Assembly (NCBI GenBank): GCA_029834535.1
Contig: JAQMWT010000234.1
Coordinates: forward strand, 1 to 23,533
Source: Chrysophaeum taylorii
Taxonomy: Eukaryota > Sar > Pelagophyceae > Pelagomonadales > Pelagomonadaceae
Length of the DNA stretch: 23,533 nt
Direction of reading: 5' to 3'
Below the pieces are notes generated by a model. It was not told where the DNA came from and did not search any database. It saw only the letters and a program-made list of their open reading frames with translations. Position numbers and translations under genes: made by a program. Shown here piece after piece: positions 1 to 9,900 of this stretch (the first letter of the stretch is position 1; every line of letters begins with the position of its first letter).

Positions 1-396
1 AACGTCGCTGCCAAGGCCCCCAACGTACTTGCTCGCCCTGGATTCTCTGCTTCTGACATACCATATCGCGACTTATGCACCGACTGCATCGCACACAACA
101 AGCGCCACCCGCACAAGCATTTCAATGCGACCAAGCCTTTTTTTGAGCAAACTCACAAAGCCGGCGAAGTCTGGGCGTGCGACGGCGGCTATGTGACCAT
201 CACATCCGAATTGGGAGGCTTCACACATATCATCGTCTTCAAGGAACTCATTTCGAAATTTCTCTTGGTGTACTTTACACGCACCACCAACGCCACGGAG
301 TTCACTCAAGCTCTGGATTTTGTGTATGACTTCGTCGTACACAACTCAACCTGCACATGCGCGCCCTCTACTCCGATGCATTCAAGCCCTACTTAG
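1..396 (+). pseudogene. copia integrase, zinc-binding end and start of catalytic core
   Basis: Frame 1 is open from the first base to a TAG at 394-396. A CxxC pair (residues 26-29, LCTDC) is followed by a basic, His-rich stretch, like the back half of the HHCC zinc finger that precedes copia integrase cores. WACDGG at residues 58-62 places an aspartate (D61, codon 181-183) where the first DDE residue is expected, followed by a hydrophobic strand pattern and the aromatic-rich FLLVYF stretch seen in copia cores. Integrase joins element cDNA to host DNA in the nucleus. The start of the protein is outside the window. Confidence 0.75.
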
Positions 397-900
397 CCAG
401 CACATTACCACCCCGTACCGCGTCGATAAGGGCATTCAACTCATCGCCTCCCGCCGTACATGCACCACTTTAACTTTGAAGTTGAGTCCGCCATCGGTTT
501 CATCGCCTCCGCCTCCTCAACTCGCCTTCGTTCTCCCTTAATGCTCACTATCGTGGCGCCAAGATCGTGGAACCAGCCATCATGTTTCCGTGGGCGGTGA
601 TACACACCGTCCAAAGCTACAACCTTCTCCCGAACGCCACGCTCGAGCGCATTCATCATGCTATCCTGAGTCCGCAACAGCTACTCTACAACCAACTCAA
701 CACTCCCCAACATGACATGCTCAAGATTTTGGCGCTGAATGTTACCTTATTGAGCCCCATGAACACCACAAGTGGGAACCGTGCCGCCGCAAATACTTAT
801 ACATCTGTTGCGCCAACGCGCAAAACCCGCTCGTCTCCCCACGCGTCGACCATCTCGCTGACGTCGCCCTCAACCCTGAAAACGGACAAATTCGTGTTTC
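397..900 (+). pseudogene. copia integrase, distal core and C-terminal part, frameshifted
   Basis: The reading continues in changed frames. Around 365-415 another frame carries LYSDAFKPY, resembling the region of the second catalytic aspartate. From about 541 to 830, frame 3 carries a stretch with NLLPN and SPQQLLYN, resembling the copia motif in which conserved Asn/Pro residues precede a P-x-E-L-L box after the core. No clear Q-N-G-x-x-E-R motif (third catalytic residue) can be read in any frame, so the site is damaged or lost. At least two frameshifts are needed to follow it. Assignment rests on position between the integrase start and the RT plus these weak motifs. Confidence 0.5.
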
Positions 901-1992
901 GTCCAAGCTGCAATTCCTCTACATGCTTCAGCATCCTACTCCTGATCCTGAATTGCTCCTCCGCCTCACGCTCCTCCCGCGCCTTTCTCGCTCACACCCC
1001 ACGCCGCTATCCAAGACCATGTCATTCAGAGGGGGACACGGACTCCTCATCCTCAGAGGGGGCACTCCCCACCTCCTTCAGCTCCTTCTTCGTCCCCTGC
1101 TCCTGCTTCTTCTCCCTCTTCTGACGCTCTCGCCGACGATTCTGGCTCTATGTCACCGCCGCCCTTGCTTCCTTCTTACAAAGACCTTTTTGCACAAGAT
1201 GACCTCATTCTTGTCCCAGGTTCCAAACAACCTAACACCCGCAAGGCAACTTCTATGAAAAATATCCAAGCCCGGCTGCAAGCGTCTACTATTGGTGCTT
1301 AAGCCGCTGGTGGCAAACTCGCCGATTTCCGCTGGGATCTTCGCCACCACACTCTTACGTTCAAGTCTCCCGCCCTCTCCGCCCTTCATCTCAATGGTGG
1401 TATCCTCTGGTCTGCTATCTGCTCAGAGGGGGAACATGCGTTGTTAGCTCGTCTTCTTCTCCCGTTGCGCACTGACTTACTTGCCCGCTACCCGCACGTC
1501 GATGGTTACTTCGCCCACGCCAAGTGCGCATCCAGCATCCCAGCTGCAACCTTAACTGCTGATGGTTCACCTACGTGCCCCATTCCTCAGCCCCTTTTAT
1601 CTGCGTTCACTGAACACGCTGCTGCCTTTGGCACTTCTTCCTTACAATATGCACTTACGTACCTGGCGCCGACCAGCTTTATTGATCACAACTCCTCCGA
1701 GTTTGGCGCTACTTCTGCATCTCTGGCTGACTTGGAGGAATACCTTCTGGTCTCTACAGAGTTTATCACCCAGGTCTTACACACCGACCCTACTATCCAT
1801 ATTCAACTGGAATCTGCTTCTCCTACTCCTACTGACGCTGTTTCCGCTTATCCCGAAGTTGCGCACACTGCCTCGACCGCAACGTCGCTAAACTATAATT
1901 CACCAGCCACTGTTGGTCCTGACGAATATAAGGTCCAAGAAGCGGACGTTTCCATTGACGAATATAAACTGCCTCCACGGTTTGTCGCCTGA
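901..1992 (+). pseudogene. integrase-RT connector of copia pol, degenerate
   Basis: This stretch lies between the integrase and RT and is rich in Ser, Pro, Leu and Thr in every frame, as the poorly conserved copia connector often is. Frame 1 is open from about 1441 to 1992 and then gives way to frame 2, which holds the RT. TCAGAGGGGG or a close match occurs three times (near 1025, 1053 and 1424). It resembles a polypurine tract but lies inside pol. No catalytic motif was recognised. Confidence 0.4.
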
Positions 1993-2650
1993 AAACAGGC
2001 ACGCCTACCTCAAGGCCATCGCCAAGGAACTCCACGACATTATCCGCTTTGGCTGCTTCAAACTTTCCTTACCCGACGGTGTCTCTCGTCCTATTGACAG
2101 CAGGATGGTGCTGAAGATTAAAACAGACTCTGCAGGCAAATACGTTAAGCACAAGGCTCGCCTCGTGCTACGTGGCTTCCTAGCATCTCTTGGCGCCGAT
2201 TTCTTTGGCACCTTCAGCCCCATGGCCACAATGACCGCAATCCGGGTACTACTGGCTATTGCAGCATACAAGCAATTGCCTGTCTACCATGCAGACGTCC
2301 CGAACGCCTTCGTTCAGTCTGACATTGATGCCAACGTCTATGTTCAGTTACCAGACGGCATCAAGCTTATCGACCCCGATGACGCTAAGTACAAGGGCCG
2401 ACGTCTACCGAAACTGCTGAAGTCACTTTATGGACTTCGGCAATCACCATCCCTTTGGAACAAAGAGATAGACGGCTTCTTCCGTAGCCTTGGCTACAAA
2501 CGCCTGCATTCGGACTCTTGCTTATATGCTCGAGTATCCGCACATGCTAAGTTCGTCGTATGCAATCTGTCTGTAGACGACATTGTTATTGTGTCCAATG
2601 ACGACCCTCCTCTGAGTTACAGGATGCCCTCCACAAACGGTATGCTGTAG
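1993..2650 (+). pseudogene. copia reverse transcriptase (RVT_2 type), fingers and palm
   Basis: Frame 2 is open from 1913 to a TAG at 2648-2650. The RT proper starts near 1993. Motifs in order: a basic KHKARLVLRG stretch; a TFSPMATMTAIRVLLAIAA helix (copia normally F-x-P-V-x-x-x-T-x-R-x-L-L); HADVPNAFVQSD, matching D-V-x-x-A-F-L-x-G and supplying the first catalytic Asp; LLKSLYGLRQSP, the copia LYGLKQ motif; and SVDDIVIV with the paired Asp codons at 2576-2581 (family consensus YVDDIL, here S for Y). The frame is lost shortly after the YVDD-like site. It would copy element RNA to cDNA in the cytoplasmic particle if intact. Confidence 0.9.
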
Positions 2651-3020
2651 AGCAGTTTGAACCTGTCCATACCCTCCTAGGCACGCGTGTGTCGCACATC
2701 TGACGGTTCCATTTCTCTGGATGTGCAAGCCAAGCTGGATGAACTCTTCGCTGATCACCCTGTCTTGCAGCAACTGACCCCGCTTAAATATCCTATGTCA
2801 TCGTCCTTCAAGTATAAAGATGGCACTCCCAGCTCTGAAACAGAGTTGTACATCAATTCGCACTTTGCCACCCTCCTTGGCAAGCTGGTGTTCATGCAAG
2901 TTGCCTGCAGACCTGACTTCTCGCAAGCCTTGGGCAGATGTTCGCGTGGTATGCATGCACCCACGTATGTTCACGTCCAAATGCTAGAGCATTTGCTTCG
3001 CTACCTCAAGAAGCCGGAAA
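2610..3020 (+). pseudogene. copia RT thumb/connection, two frame changes
   Basis: After the catalytic Asp pair the continuation moves to frame 1 at about 2610, with LQDALHKRYAVEQF and HTLLGTRVS, the copia pattern ending in Y-L-L-G-I-x-V. It stops at a TGA (2701-2703) and resumes in frame 2 from about 2690. GKLVFMQVACRPDFSQALG then matches G-x-L-x-Y-L-x-x-x-T-R-P-D-I, followed by an HxxxLEHLLRYLK helix typical of the region just before RNase H. That frame ends at a TAA near 3048. Confidence 0.85.
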
Positions 3021-3029
3021 ACAGGTCAC

Positions 3030-3695
3030 CTTCGCACTGTCTCCGCTAATCGAATTGATCTATCCACTGTGGTCGACTACCAACCGCAGGATGTATCTAC
3101 TGGACAGTTTGATCCCTTAGTTGCCATGGTTGACGCTGACAACGCCCCTTCCTTAGCACAGGAAGATAGGAAATCTACCACCGGATTTGTCTTCTATCTT
3201 TTCAACTGCCTTATTGGTTGGAAAAGCAAACTTCAACCGATTGTCTCCTGCTCAACTCACGAAGCTGAGTTGATTGCCCTCAGTATTTGTGCTGATGAAG
3301 CTGTTTGGCTACGCAAGCTGCTGTTGGAACTCTCCTTTGTCGTCAACCCCACCTTCTACGTCAACAATGCTAATGGTGAGAACACCGCTGATCCTGTTGA
3401 CTTCGATGACAATGACAACCCAATTGCTGAAGATATGCGCTTCATCAGAAGCCTACCTCTCTTGTCTGACAATGCTGCCGCTGTTCACACTTCTAATAAC
3501 CCAGATGGGTCTTCTCGATCCAAGGCACTGTCGACCAGATGGTTTAAGATCCGTGAGTACATCTCGCTACAGAAAATACGAGTCCATCATGTTCCCGGCA
3601 AGCTAAACGTGGCGGATGGTTTTACAAAGCCACTTGCTGCTGAGTTCTCCACCTTTCGCGCTCTACTCGGTATGCATCATGCCTCTGATGACTAG
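3030..3695 (+). pseudogene. copia RNase H
   Basis: Frame 3 is open from about 3030 to a TAG at 3693-3695. Motifs: VDADNAP (first Asp, copia consensus D-A-D-W-A), EDRKSTTGFVF, WKSKLQPIVSCSTHEAEL (copia W-x-S-K-x-Q-x-x-V-x-x-S-S-x-E-A-E, supplying the Glu), LLSDNAAAVH (D-N-x-x-A), and the end motif VHHVPGKLNVADGFTKPL. The core triad is therefore readable. About 35 residues between the KLLLEL helix and the SDN motif are longer and more acidic than usual. The domain itself shows no stop, but it is cut off from the RT by frameshifts. Confidence 0.9.
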
Positions 3696-5530
3696 CCTTT
3701 ACAGGATTTAAGATGCCTAACTCTAGTGACTGCAACGTCGATAAACTATCCCCTAGCCCTGGCCTACTTTCTTTTGCCACATTTTTTTTGTACGCGTGTG
3801 AGTGTCGCTCATGTCTTTTTCTTGGCACTCCCGTGGCCGTGGTATCTCTCCAGTCGTTCGAAGGACAATTCCACGCTCGCTCTCCACGAACGAACCTTCT
3901 CCCAAGTTGTCGCAAAAGCTACAACCCATGCTCGCTGTTACTACTGCTATTTCCCAGGCTGCTGCTGTCGCACCGACACCAGCCAAACATACTTTACCTC
4001 AATCGCCAACACTCCAGGATGGCCTCAACATGGATTTTTTTCCTGTTTGAACGGGGAATCTCTCTCTTTGAGAACTTCCGTGTCCCTGCCACCCCGTCTC
4101 TCTCTTCTTTTATGCGAGCGGAAATCGCCACGGCACTCATCTCGATCTATGAGTCTACTGACCATTCACTGTTTGTGGAACTAACAACATTCATATCCAT
4201 GCGCCTACCCATTACTATACCTTGGGTAGCTCTGCCCCTGCTATTGCTTCTATTGGCGGATACAGAGGCCCCAAACGCGAACGTTTCATTTTGTCATCCT
4301 TCTGTACGCAAAGCCTCAACAATTTGGGACAACCAACGTTCCTTGTCTCGACCACGTACAGTTCGAAGTCACAAACACCTCGTGAACTTCCCACTGAAGT
4401 GCTGGGTCACCTCACCACGGACGACCATAAGAAGAATGGTCACATACTATTTCTGCAATTACCATGAACATTTGCTGTGCTTGTCACAATACTGATCGGG
4501 TGCATATACAACCTACAGTATGTGCTCGCAACGCTACTTCCTTCCAACCCCCCTGTGATGCGCGCTCAGCTGGTCATATACGCGCGACCATCATACGCAC
4601 CTATCATTTGCCAAAGGAGTTATATACTCTTTTGACTAGCAATATAACGCGAAATACCCCCTACTTGCACAGCATGTGTTGACCGAGACGTCGTTAAACT
4701 ACTCACTCCCCACATCATGACCTACCCTGGAAAGGACTTCACCATCGACACACCCTGCTTCTTCTGCCTCGGCTGATGTCGATGCCTTACATCAGCAAGT
4801 CGAGCAACTCCAGAAAACTCTTCGCCTATATATCCGCAAAGTCAACACCTTCAGCGCTGAAAAAAAATCCATCTCTACGCACTGATCTACAGGCTGCCAT
4901 TGCTTCAATCACCTCCCTGGAGAATCGGCTCTTTCCTCCTACTGCCAATGCACACGTGTTACTCATAACACTGTACAAGATCCCAGAGCTGCTGTCTCGC
5001 TTAACTCTTACAACTTATGACCAATATGCTGCCAACCACTCCTCCCAGGACGATCACCTCCTTCATCTACGTGACAAGTTGCTCTCATGCTTCAGAGCAT
5101 TCCGTCCGCTCTCATGTGAATCTGAAGACTCTTCTATCTTCGTTCGCCAAGTCCAACTTTTTGGAAAACCAACTGGACACCTTTCAACTAGATTCTCTGT
5201 CGCCATCCTTACTGAATGCTCTACTTGCACTCACCCTTCTCTTGGCACCACATCACTCAGCTATTGGTGTTCACCACCTTACAGCAGAAGCTGACGATGA
5301 TTGATAATCCTAACACACTGTCTGTTGTATCTGTGTTTCTTAATGCTCTGTTCAAAGGGTCAAATCGACTCTCAGCTCCACCAAATCCAAGTCCGAAGAC
5401 CCTCCTATACTCTTGATGCTTCGTATGTGACCTCTGCGACCATCAAGACTGTATTCTCCTTTTCTTCTTCCTTCATCTTCATCTTTCTCGAGAGATGTTC
5501 TATAGACGCACCTTGCGCTTAAGACATCTC
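3696..5530 (+). other. post-pol region, no recognised gene
   Basis: This 1.8 kb lies between the copia RNase H stop and the first LTR-like signal. A frame from 3713 to 4495 is open for 260 residues but is Leu/Ser-rich with no motif I recognise, and other frames are open across the same stretch. From about 4757 to 5300, pieces in different frames have a Gln/Leu/Lys-rich heptad-like look (QQVEQLQKTL; later LENQLDTFQLDSL), compatible with a broken coiled-coil protein. It could be an extra third ORF of the copia element, a fragment of another element, or non-coding DNA. Confidence 0.35.
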
Positions 5531-5552
5531 GAGGGGGTGCAGAGAAATCTGC
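5531..5552 (+). promoter_or_regulatory. candidate polypurine tract and LTR start
   Basis: GAGGGGG at 5531-5537 is followed directly by TG at 5538. That is the arrangement of a polypurine tract priming plus-strand synthesis at the 5' edge of a 3' LTR. The first LTR bases would form a perfect hairpin (GCAGA, loop GAAA, TCTGC, 5539-5552). No second LTR is in the window to confirm the boundary, and the 1.8 kb gap from RNase H is long for copia. Confidence 0.35.
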
Positions 5553-6234
5553 TGCCTCTTACCCTTATCCGTCCGTTGAGAACGTGATCTCTTCCTTACC
5601 CTTATTCTTCCTTTCTACACAATCAAATAGTCCTCTGATTCGTGCTTAAGCTCATCATCATGGTCTAGCGCGTCCCGAGGTGTGTAGCACTATACACTTG
5701 GCCTTTCTCGTGTAGTTCTAGATGCCGCCTGTCGTGTTCTGAGGATATAGGGAACATACCTTTTCATTCCCCGAATTAAAAACTTCCAGACGTTCATGAT
5801 GAGACGGGATGGTTTCCCAGGTGACTTACCACTGCTTGCTAAATGCTCTGCACCAAGCTAACTCGATCAATAGACCTCTCTTGTGTCCTTCTCTACCAGG
5901 TCGCTGATCATTTTTCGAAGCTCCTTCAACGCAACTTATTTCACAAGTTCAAAAATGCCTACGGCGCTCACTCCACTTCATCCTCCCCACCATCACATCA
6001 AGTTACTCTTTCGGCCACTCTCCGACCGTGCGACTCTGTTCAGAACACTCTCTACATTCTTGTCGATGGTAAGACGCTTCCCGCTTAGTTTGATCCAGAT
6101 TTCGCTCCCCGCGTTCAATCTGTGAGGGCGTAGAGATAGAAAATCCGAACTAGGGTTAGTACCCCCTATTATAGGGTTAGTAAACTTAATTTTACCACCT
6201 TTGATTTAAGAAAACGCTGTGTTATTCACACCGG
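5553..6234. other. possible LTR body and leader; no gene recognised
   Basis: Short open frames at 5843-6125 overlap one another and show no family motif. If 5538 is an LTR start, part of this stretch is LTR, but the 3' edge cannot be fixed. Two direct copies of TAGGGTTAGTA occur at 6151-6161 and 6172-6182 in an AT-rich context. Confidence 0.3.
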
Positions 6235-6267
6235 CTGTCCTCGATTAAGAGACAGATTCGAGGACAG
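6235..6267. repeat. perfect inverted repeat, 10-bp arms
   Basis: CTGTCCTCGA at 6235-6244 pairs exactly with TCGAGGACAG at 6258-6267 across a 13-nt loop. It lies just upstream of the truncated gypsy pol and is not a terminator-like structure with a T run. Function unknown. Confidence 0.85.
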
Positions 6268-6348
6268 ACGACCACTGTTCTCACGCTCTGCTGAAGGGTA
6301 ACACAGTTGTGATTACTGTCCTCTAATGATAGCTGGCCAAGTGTGAGC

Positions 6349-7701
6349 ATGGCTGACGCGTTGATGTTTCTCTTCGACAAGTTCTGTCATTCTAGCTTGG
6401 ATATTCGTTGGGGCTATCGCAATTTACGATTGTCGCTAGATGCACAAGATGTGGTAACCTTCACTAGTCCTCTGGGAGCGTACAGCTACATGCGTCTACC
6501 TTTGGGAGTCAAACCAGCCGGAAGTTTGTTTTGTAAGCAGTTAAGCACTGACTTGTCGAACTGGCTATATCGTGATCTCGTGGCATATATCGACGATATT
6601 CTCGCCGGTCACGCGGATACAAAGAATCACTTGCAGTGCTCTGTGCAAGTTATTCCCCATCTCGCCTTGAAAGGGTGCAGCGCCAAGATCAAGAAGATCC
6701 ACTTCATGCAAGAAGTCATTGAGTTGTTGGGTCATTTGTCCACCCCGAACGGACTTCTTCCACCACCAAGGTCTTTAGAAGCCATCAGACACATGCCAAT
6801 TCCCGGCACTTTGTCGGATGCTGACCTTAAGAAGCAAGTGCGGTCTTTCCTTGGAATGGGGAGTTTCTGCCGGCGTTATGTAAGGAATTTTGCGAAGGTT
6901 GCAGAGCCATTAAGACAACTGACGTTGCCGGACGTAAAATTCGAGTGGACGAAAGAGTCTCAGGAAGCTTGGGATGCCACCATCGAGGCTATTGTCAATT
7001 CGAAGGGTGTTTACCATCCTGACTACTCGTTGCCTTTCTACATTCGAACTGACGCTTCCGCGCATGGGTTGGGTGCTTACCTATTTCAAAAAGTACCAGT
7101 CGTTGACGACGATGGAAGAGAAAGAATAGAAGAGAGAGTTTTTGAGTACTGGAGTCGAACCGTGCCTAAATCGATGAGGAAGTATGATCCTCGGCGCTTG
7201 GAACTCCTCGCAGTACTCTCCGCTCTTGAGATTTTCCGATGTTATATCGAAGGACATCAGACGAAATTAGAGACGAATCATCGTAATTTGACGTTTCTTA
7301 GGGATTCGAACCATACGTCTGGACAGTTAGCGCGATGGGCTATGCGGCTTGCTGCGTTTGACCGGGAGCTCGGATTCAAGCCTGGAAATTCCCCTGGCAT
7401 GCGCATCCCGGATTGTCTGTCGCGCAACCCTATCGACAAGTTGATCGAGAAAGACGAAGACGGGGAACCGATCAATGAAGCTTATTTGATCTTCCAAGAA
7501 ACCCCCACCGATGTACCTGACACAGCCTGTTTCACCTTCTCTTCGGTGACGATGCCTATACCGACGGACAGCGGACCCACCGCAGCTATGGCAGCAGTTA
7601 GTACGCGACAGAATGTACAACCGCCTCAATTCTCGTACGAGTCTGAGCCAGTTGACTCCGCCGAACGTCTTCCTTTTGCGGATCAACGAAGAACAAGCTG
7701 A
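6349..7701 (+). pseudogene. gypsy reverse transcriptase and RNase H, N-terminally truncated
   Basis: From the ATG at 6349 there are 450 residues. Palm motifs: SSLDIRWGY (catalytic Asp at residue 18), the F/T/P substrate-binding region with RLPLGVKPAG, and YIDDIL with the Asp pair at residues 82-83 (6592-6597). SFLGMGSFCRRYVRNFAKVAEPL is the usual thumb/connection motif. RNase H follows: RTDASAHGLGAYL (first Asp), RRLELLAVLSAL (Glu), then TNHRNLTFL. The third motif is normally T-D-H, and its Asp is a catalytic residue; here it is Asn (codon AAT, 7276-7278). The frame stops at TGA 7699-7701 with a low-complexity tail. No in-frame stop lies within the domains, suggesting fairly recent decay. The ATG is probably not the authentic start, since RT domains 1-2 are missing. 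Confidence 0.9.
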
Positions 7702-8332
7702 AGACGACACATGCAAACTAATCAGACGAAATATCGATTCTGAACAGAAAGATCAAGACAAGCAGTCATCCGTACCGTGTGAAGTTGATAACAACGTGTT
7801 GTATAAGGTCGATGATTCGGATTCTCGACGTCTTATTGTGGTCCCTCCGTCGATGCGGAAACGTGTAATCGCCGTGCATCCCCGAGGATTGTTCGGAGGC
7901 CATGTAGGACGAGACTCCACAGCGAATCAAATCTTAGAACGGTATTGGTGGCCAAACGTCTCATCGTCAGTTAATGAGTTCGTCAATGCCTGCATTATTT
8001 GCCAGAAGATTCGATCCACCATGCCTAAGCGTCATGGCTTGCTCTGTCAACCGAATCGCGTCGGAGATTGCTATGTCCTAGGTATGGATCTGATTGGACC
8101 TCTGCGAGGTGCTGACTTGTACACGCACATACTTGCGATGTACGATGCAGCGTCGCATTTCTTGAAATTGGCTCTGATCAACACCAAGCGTGATTATTCA
8201 AGTTCGAACGCGTTTGTGGACAAGATTTTACTTGAGGGATGTCTCCCACGGTGCATAGTCACGGATAATGGAAATGAGTTCGCGAACAGGTTACTTCGCA
8301 CGTTCGTTCGTCAATTCAAGGTACTAACCAAC
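7640..8332 (+). pseudogene. gypsy integrase, zinc finger and first part of core
   Basis: Frame 2 overlaps the end of the RT-RNase H frame by up to 89 nt, so pol continues after one frame change near 7660-7700. The HHCC finger is visible: VHPRGLFGGHVG supplies the His residues, ILERYWWPNVSSSVNEFV is the typical linking helix, and CIICQ supplies the Cys pair. The core follows with GMDLIGPL (first catalytic Asp) and VTDNGNEFAN (second). The frame is interrupted at the 8333 insertion before the third catalytic position. Confidence 0.9.
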
Positions 8333-8696
8333 TAACTAACTTCAGACCTCGCCCGAGCATGGGAGCCAGGGCGGACCGGCAGGAGCCGGTACGGAATCAC
8401 AGAGGAAAATCACGCAGCTGGGGCAGAGGCGAGGGACGAGGACGGACTTGTTGATGGTGGACCGCCACTGCGCGCGGTCTTGTGCGAGGTCGTGCAAAAG
8501 CGTCGCAGGCCGCGGACGTGTCGGTCCACGAACAATCGACCTGCCGTCGCGTTCTGCCCAACCGAGCGAACCCCATACCAGCGCGGACTTTCCGGGTGCT
8601 AACCGGCCAGCCCGGGAGGCGAGCAGGCGCCGTCTCACTCCGGGACGTCCGGGGTCGCCGCAGGGAGCAAGCGTGTTAGGCGCCGTCCTCCATCGC
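8333..8696 (-). mobile_element. 364-bp non-LTR (LINE 3' end or SINE)-like insertion
   Basis: This GC-rich piece splits the integrase core. It is flanked by AACCAAC on both sides (8326-8332 and 8697-8703), a candidate 7-bp target duplication. On the minus strand a frame is open throughout and contains LAQDRAQWRSTI, resembling the A-x-D-R-x-x-W-R motif near the C-terminus of many LINE proteins. The minus-strand 3' end is a TTAG-type short repeat, as in LINEs that end in microsatellite tails. Its right half matches 22994-23157, ending in the same CACCGTCCTCCATCGC-like sequence. Whether it is a 5'-truncated LINE or a SINE is open. The AC-rich left flank makes the target duplication less than certain. 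Confidence 0.6.
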
Positions 8697-8703
8697 AACC
8701 AAC

Positions 8704-9755
8704 GGTTACGTTATCGTACTACCCTTCCGCATCACTCTCAGAGTAACCACACTGACCGTGTCAACCGATTTATCAAAGCCATCTTGAGAGCTGCGATCGA
8801 TGAACAGCGTCAGCCAGATTGGTCGAATTTCCTCCCATATGTTGCATTCATGTACAATAGGATGTACATTCCGGGAACGAAGATTTCACCTTTCATGATG
8901 CGTACCGGCAAGCAACCCCTGTTACCACCCGATTACAATCTTTCGAGTGAACAGCGTGATCTACCGCAATCGCGTCAGCAGATTTTGATGGACTTCAAGA
9001 ACAAGTTTGAATTTTATAGTCGACTCGTTACACGAGCTCACCAAAAAGCTCACCAAAAAGCCCAGGAGAGCCAGAAACTCAACTATGATGCCCACCAAAT
9101 TGACATCCAGTTTTCCCCAGGTGATTATGTTTTGCGTTTCGTGCCTAAGACGCGCCACAAGCTACGGCCTATTTGGCGCGGACCTTACATAGTTACCAGA
9201 AAGATCTCTCCCGTCGTTTGCAAAATTCAAGACGTCAACGACGATGATGCTGAGTCGGTTGTAGTATCTGTACAGCAGATTGTGCCTTTGAAAGTGCCAA
9301 CCATCGACACTTCTTCAGCCCCTCTGCATTTACCTTCAGACCGCGACCGTTTCAAGCATGGCAAGTTCGTGATTTTCAGGGTTAAAGGACGATCCAACGC
9401 GTGGAAGAAGCGTATCTACGTTGCCGAAGTCTACGAAGAATATGACCACGACAATGATACCGTTGCGCTTCACTACTATACCGATTTGGGACCGCGCGAT
9501 GATCCTCGTGTTTTTGATCCTACTAAGCCTCTGGCCGAGCGACGCTTAAGACCAGAATACAAGGACCCTGACGGAGGTAGCTTCACACGCCTACGACCAA
9601 ATATGGAGGGCTGTGAACCCTGTGTGACTGATTTTCGCCCGGATGAAATCGATGTCCTCGTCAGTAACTTCGGCCTCCACAGCAACAAAGTTCCTGCTGA
9701 TGTAGCTGACCGAGCTTATCGTAGCATTCGTGAGCGTAACCTTCGTCACCCTTGA
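8704..9755 (+). pseudogene. gypsy integrase distal core, GPY/F module and C-terminal tail
   Basis: Frame 3. RYRTTLPHHSQSN and HTDRVNRFIKA form the end of the core. The third catalytic residue, normally Glu in T-E-R-x-N, is Asp here (GAC, 8754-8756). Downstream are WSNFLPYVAFMYN and SPFMMRTGKQP, usual for gypsy integrases, then PGDYVLRF and IWRGPYIVTRKI, the GPY/F module that binds DNA. A further 150 residues follow to the TGA at 9753-9755, including KFVIFRVKGRSNAWKKR and a VAEVYEEYDHDNDTVALHYY strand pattern resembling a small chromo/Tudor-like barrel, then a charged tail. The tail may be a chromatin-targeting module, but this is inference. Confidence 0.85.
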
Positions 9756-9900
9756 AGTCGAGGACGACTTCATCTCAAGCAGGGGGCTCCTGTGGCAGTA
9801 ACGCCCATCCCCCCACTTGCCCGCCTGCCACCTGACTTACCCTGATTGTTGCCCTGGTACTGTCCTTGCAATCATGGGGGGGGTGTCACCTTGACACCCT
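9756..9900 (+). promoter_or_regulatory. gypsy polypurine tract and candidate 3' LTR start
   Basis: Two purine tracts follow the pol stop: AGCAGGGGG near 9778-9786, and an eight-G run at 9876-9883 followed immediately by TGTCACC at 9884. The second is preferred because LTRs start with TG. GGTGTCA and TGACACC around 9882-9898 form an inverted repeat at the presumed LTR edge. No 5' LTR is available for comparison. Confidence 0.5.

Larger units (their letters stand above)
1..3695 (+). mobile_element. Ty1/copia retrotransposon pol remnant
   Basis: The order of domains is integrase, reverse transcriptase, RNase H, which is diagnostic of Ty1/copia (Pseudoviridae-type) elements and the reverse of gypsy. 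The element enters from the left edge, so gag and protease, if present, lie outside. The polyprotein is spread over all three plus frames with several stops, so it is a dead copy. The last frame ends at a TAG at 3693-3695. Base composition is near 50% GC, much lower than the array on the right. The domains are described separately below. Confidence 0.9.
6313..9883 (+). mobile_element. Ty3/gypsy retrotransposon, 5'-truncated pol
   Basis: Domain order RT, RNase H, integrase identifies a Ty3/gypsy (Metaviridae-type) element. Gag, protease and the first part of the RT (fingers) are absent: the readable protein begins just before the first palm motif, and the sequence in front (from the in-frame TGA at 6310-6312 leftward) is unrelated. 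Pol lies in frame 1, then 2, then 3, and integrase is split by an insertion, so the copy is inactive. The right side ends with a polypurine tract and LTR-like start near 9884. Confidence 0.9.

Noticed and set aside
1424..1433. Internal TCAGAGGGGG as the copia polypurine tract
   Set aside because: It lies inside pol upstream of RT, occurs three times, and is not followed by an LTR-like TG start.
6151..6182. Telomeric repeat (TTAGGG type)
   Set aside because: Only two TAGGGTTAGTA copies, not in register as a tandem telomere array.
8321..8345. GTACTAAC...CTTCAG as a tiny intron in the integrase
   Set aside because: Donor-like, branch-like and acceptor-like motifs fit, but 25 nt is too short, and removing it would not rejoin the integrase because foreign sequence follows.
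8342..8698. Minus-strand 118-residue frame as a stand-alone gene
   Set aside because: It coincides with the inserted element and is better read as a LINE-type C-terminal fragment.
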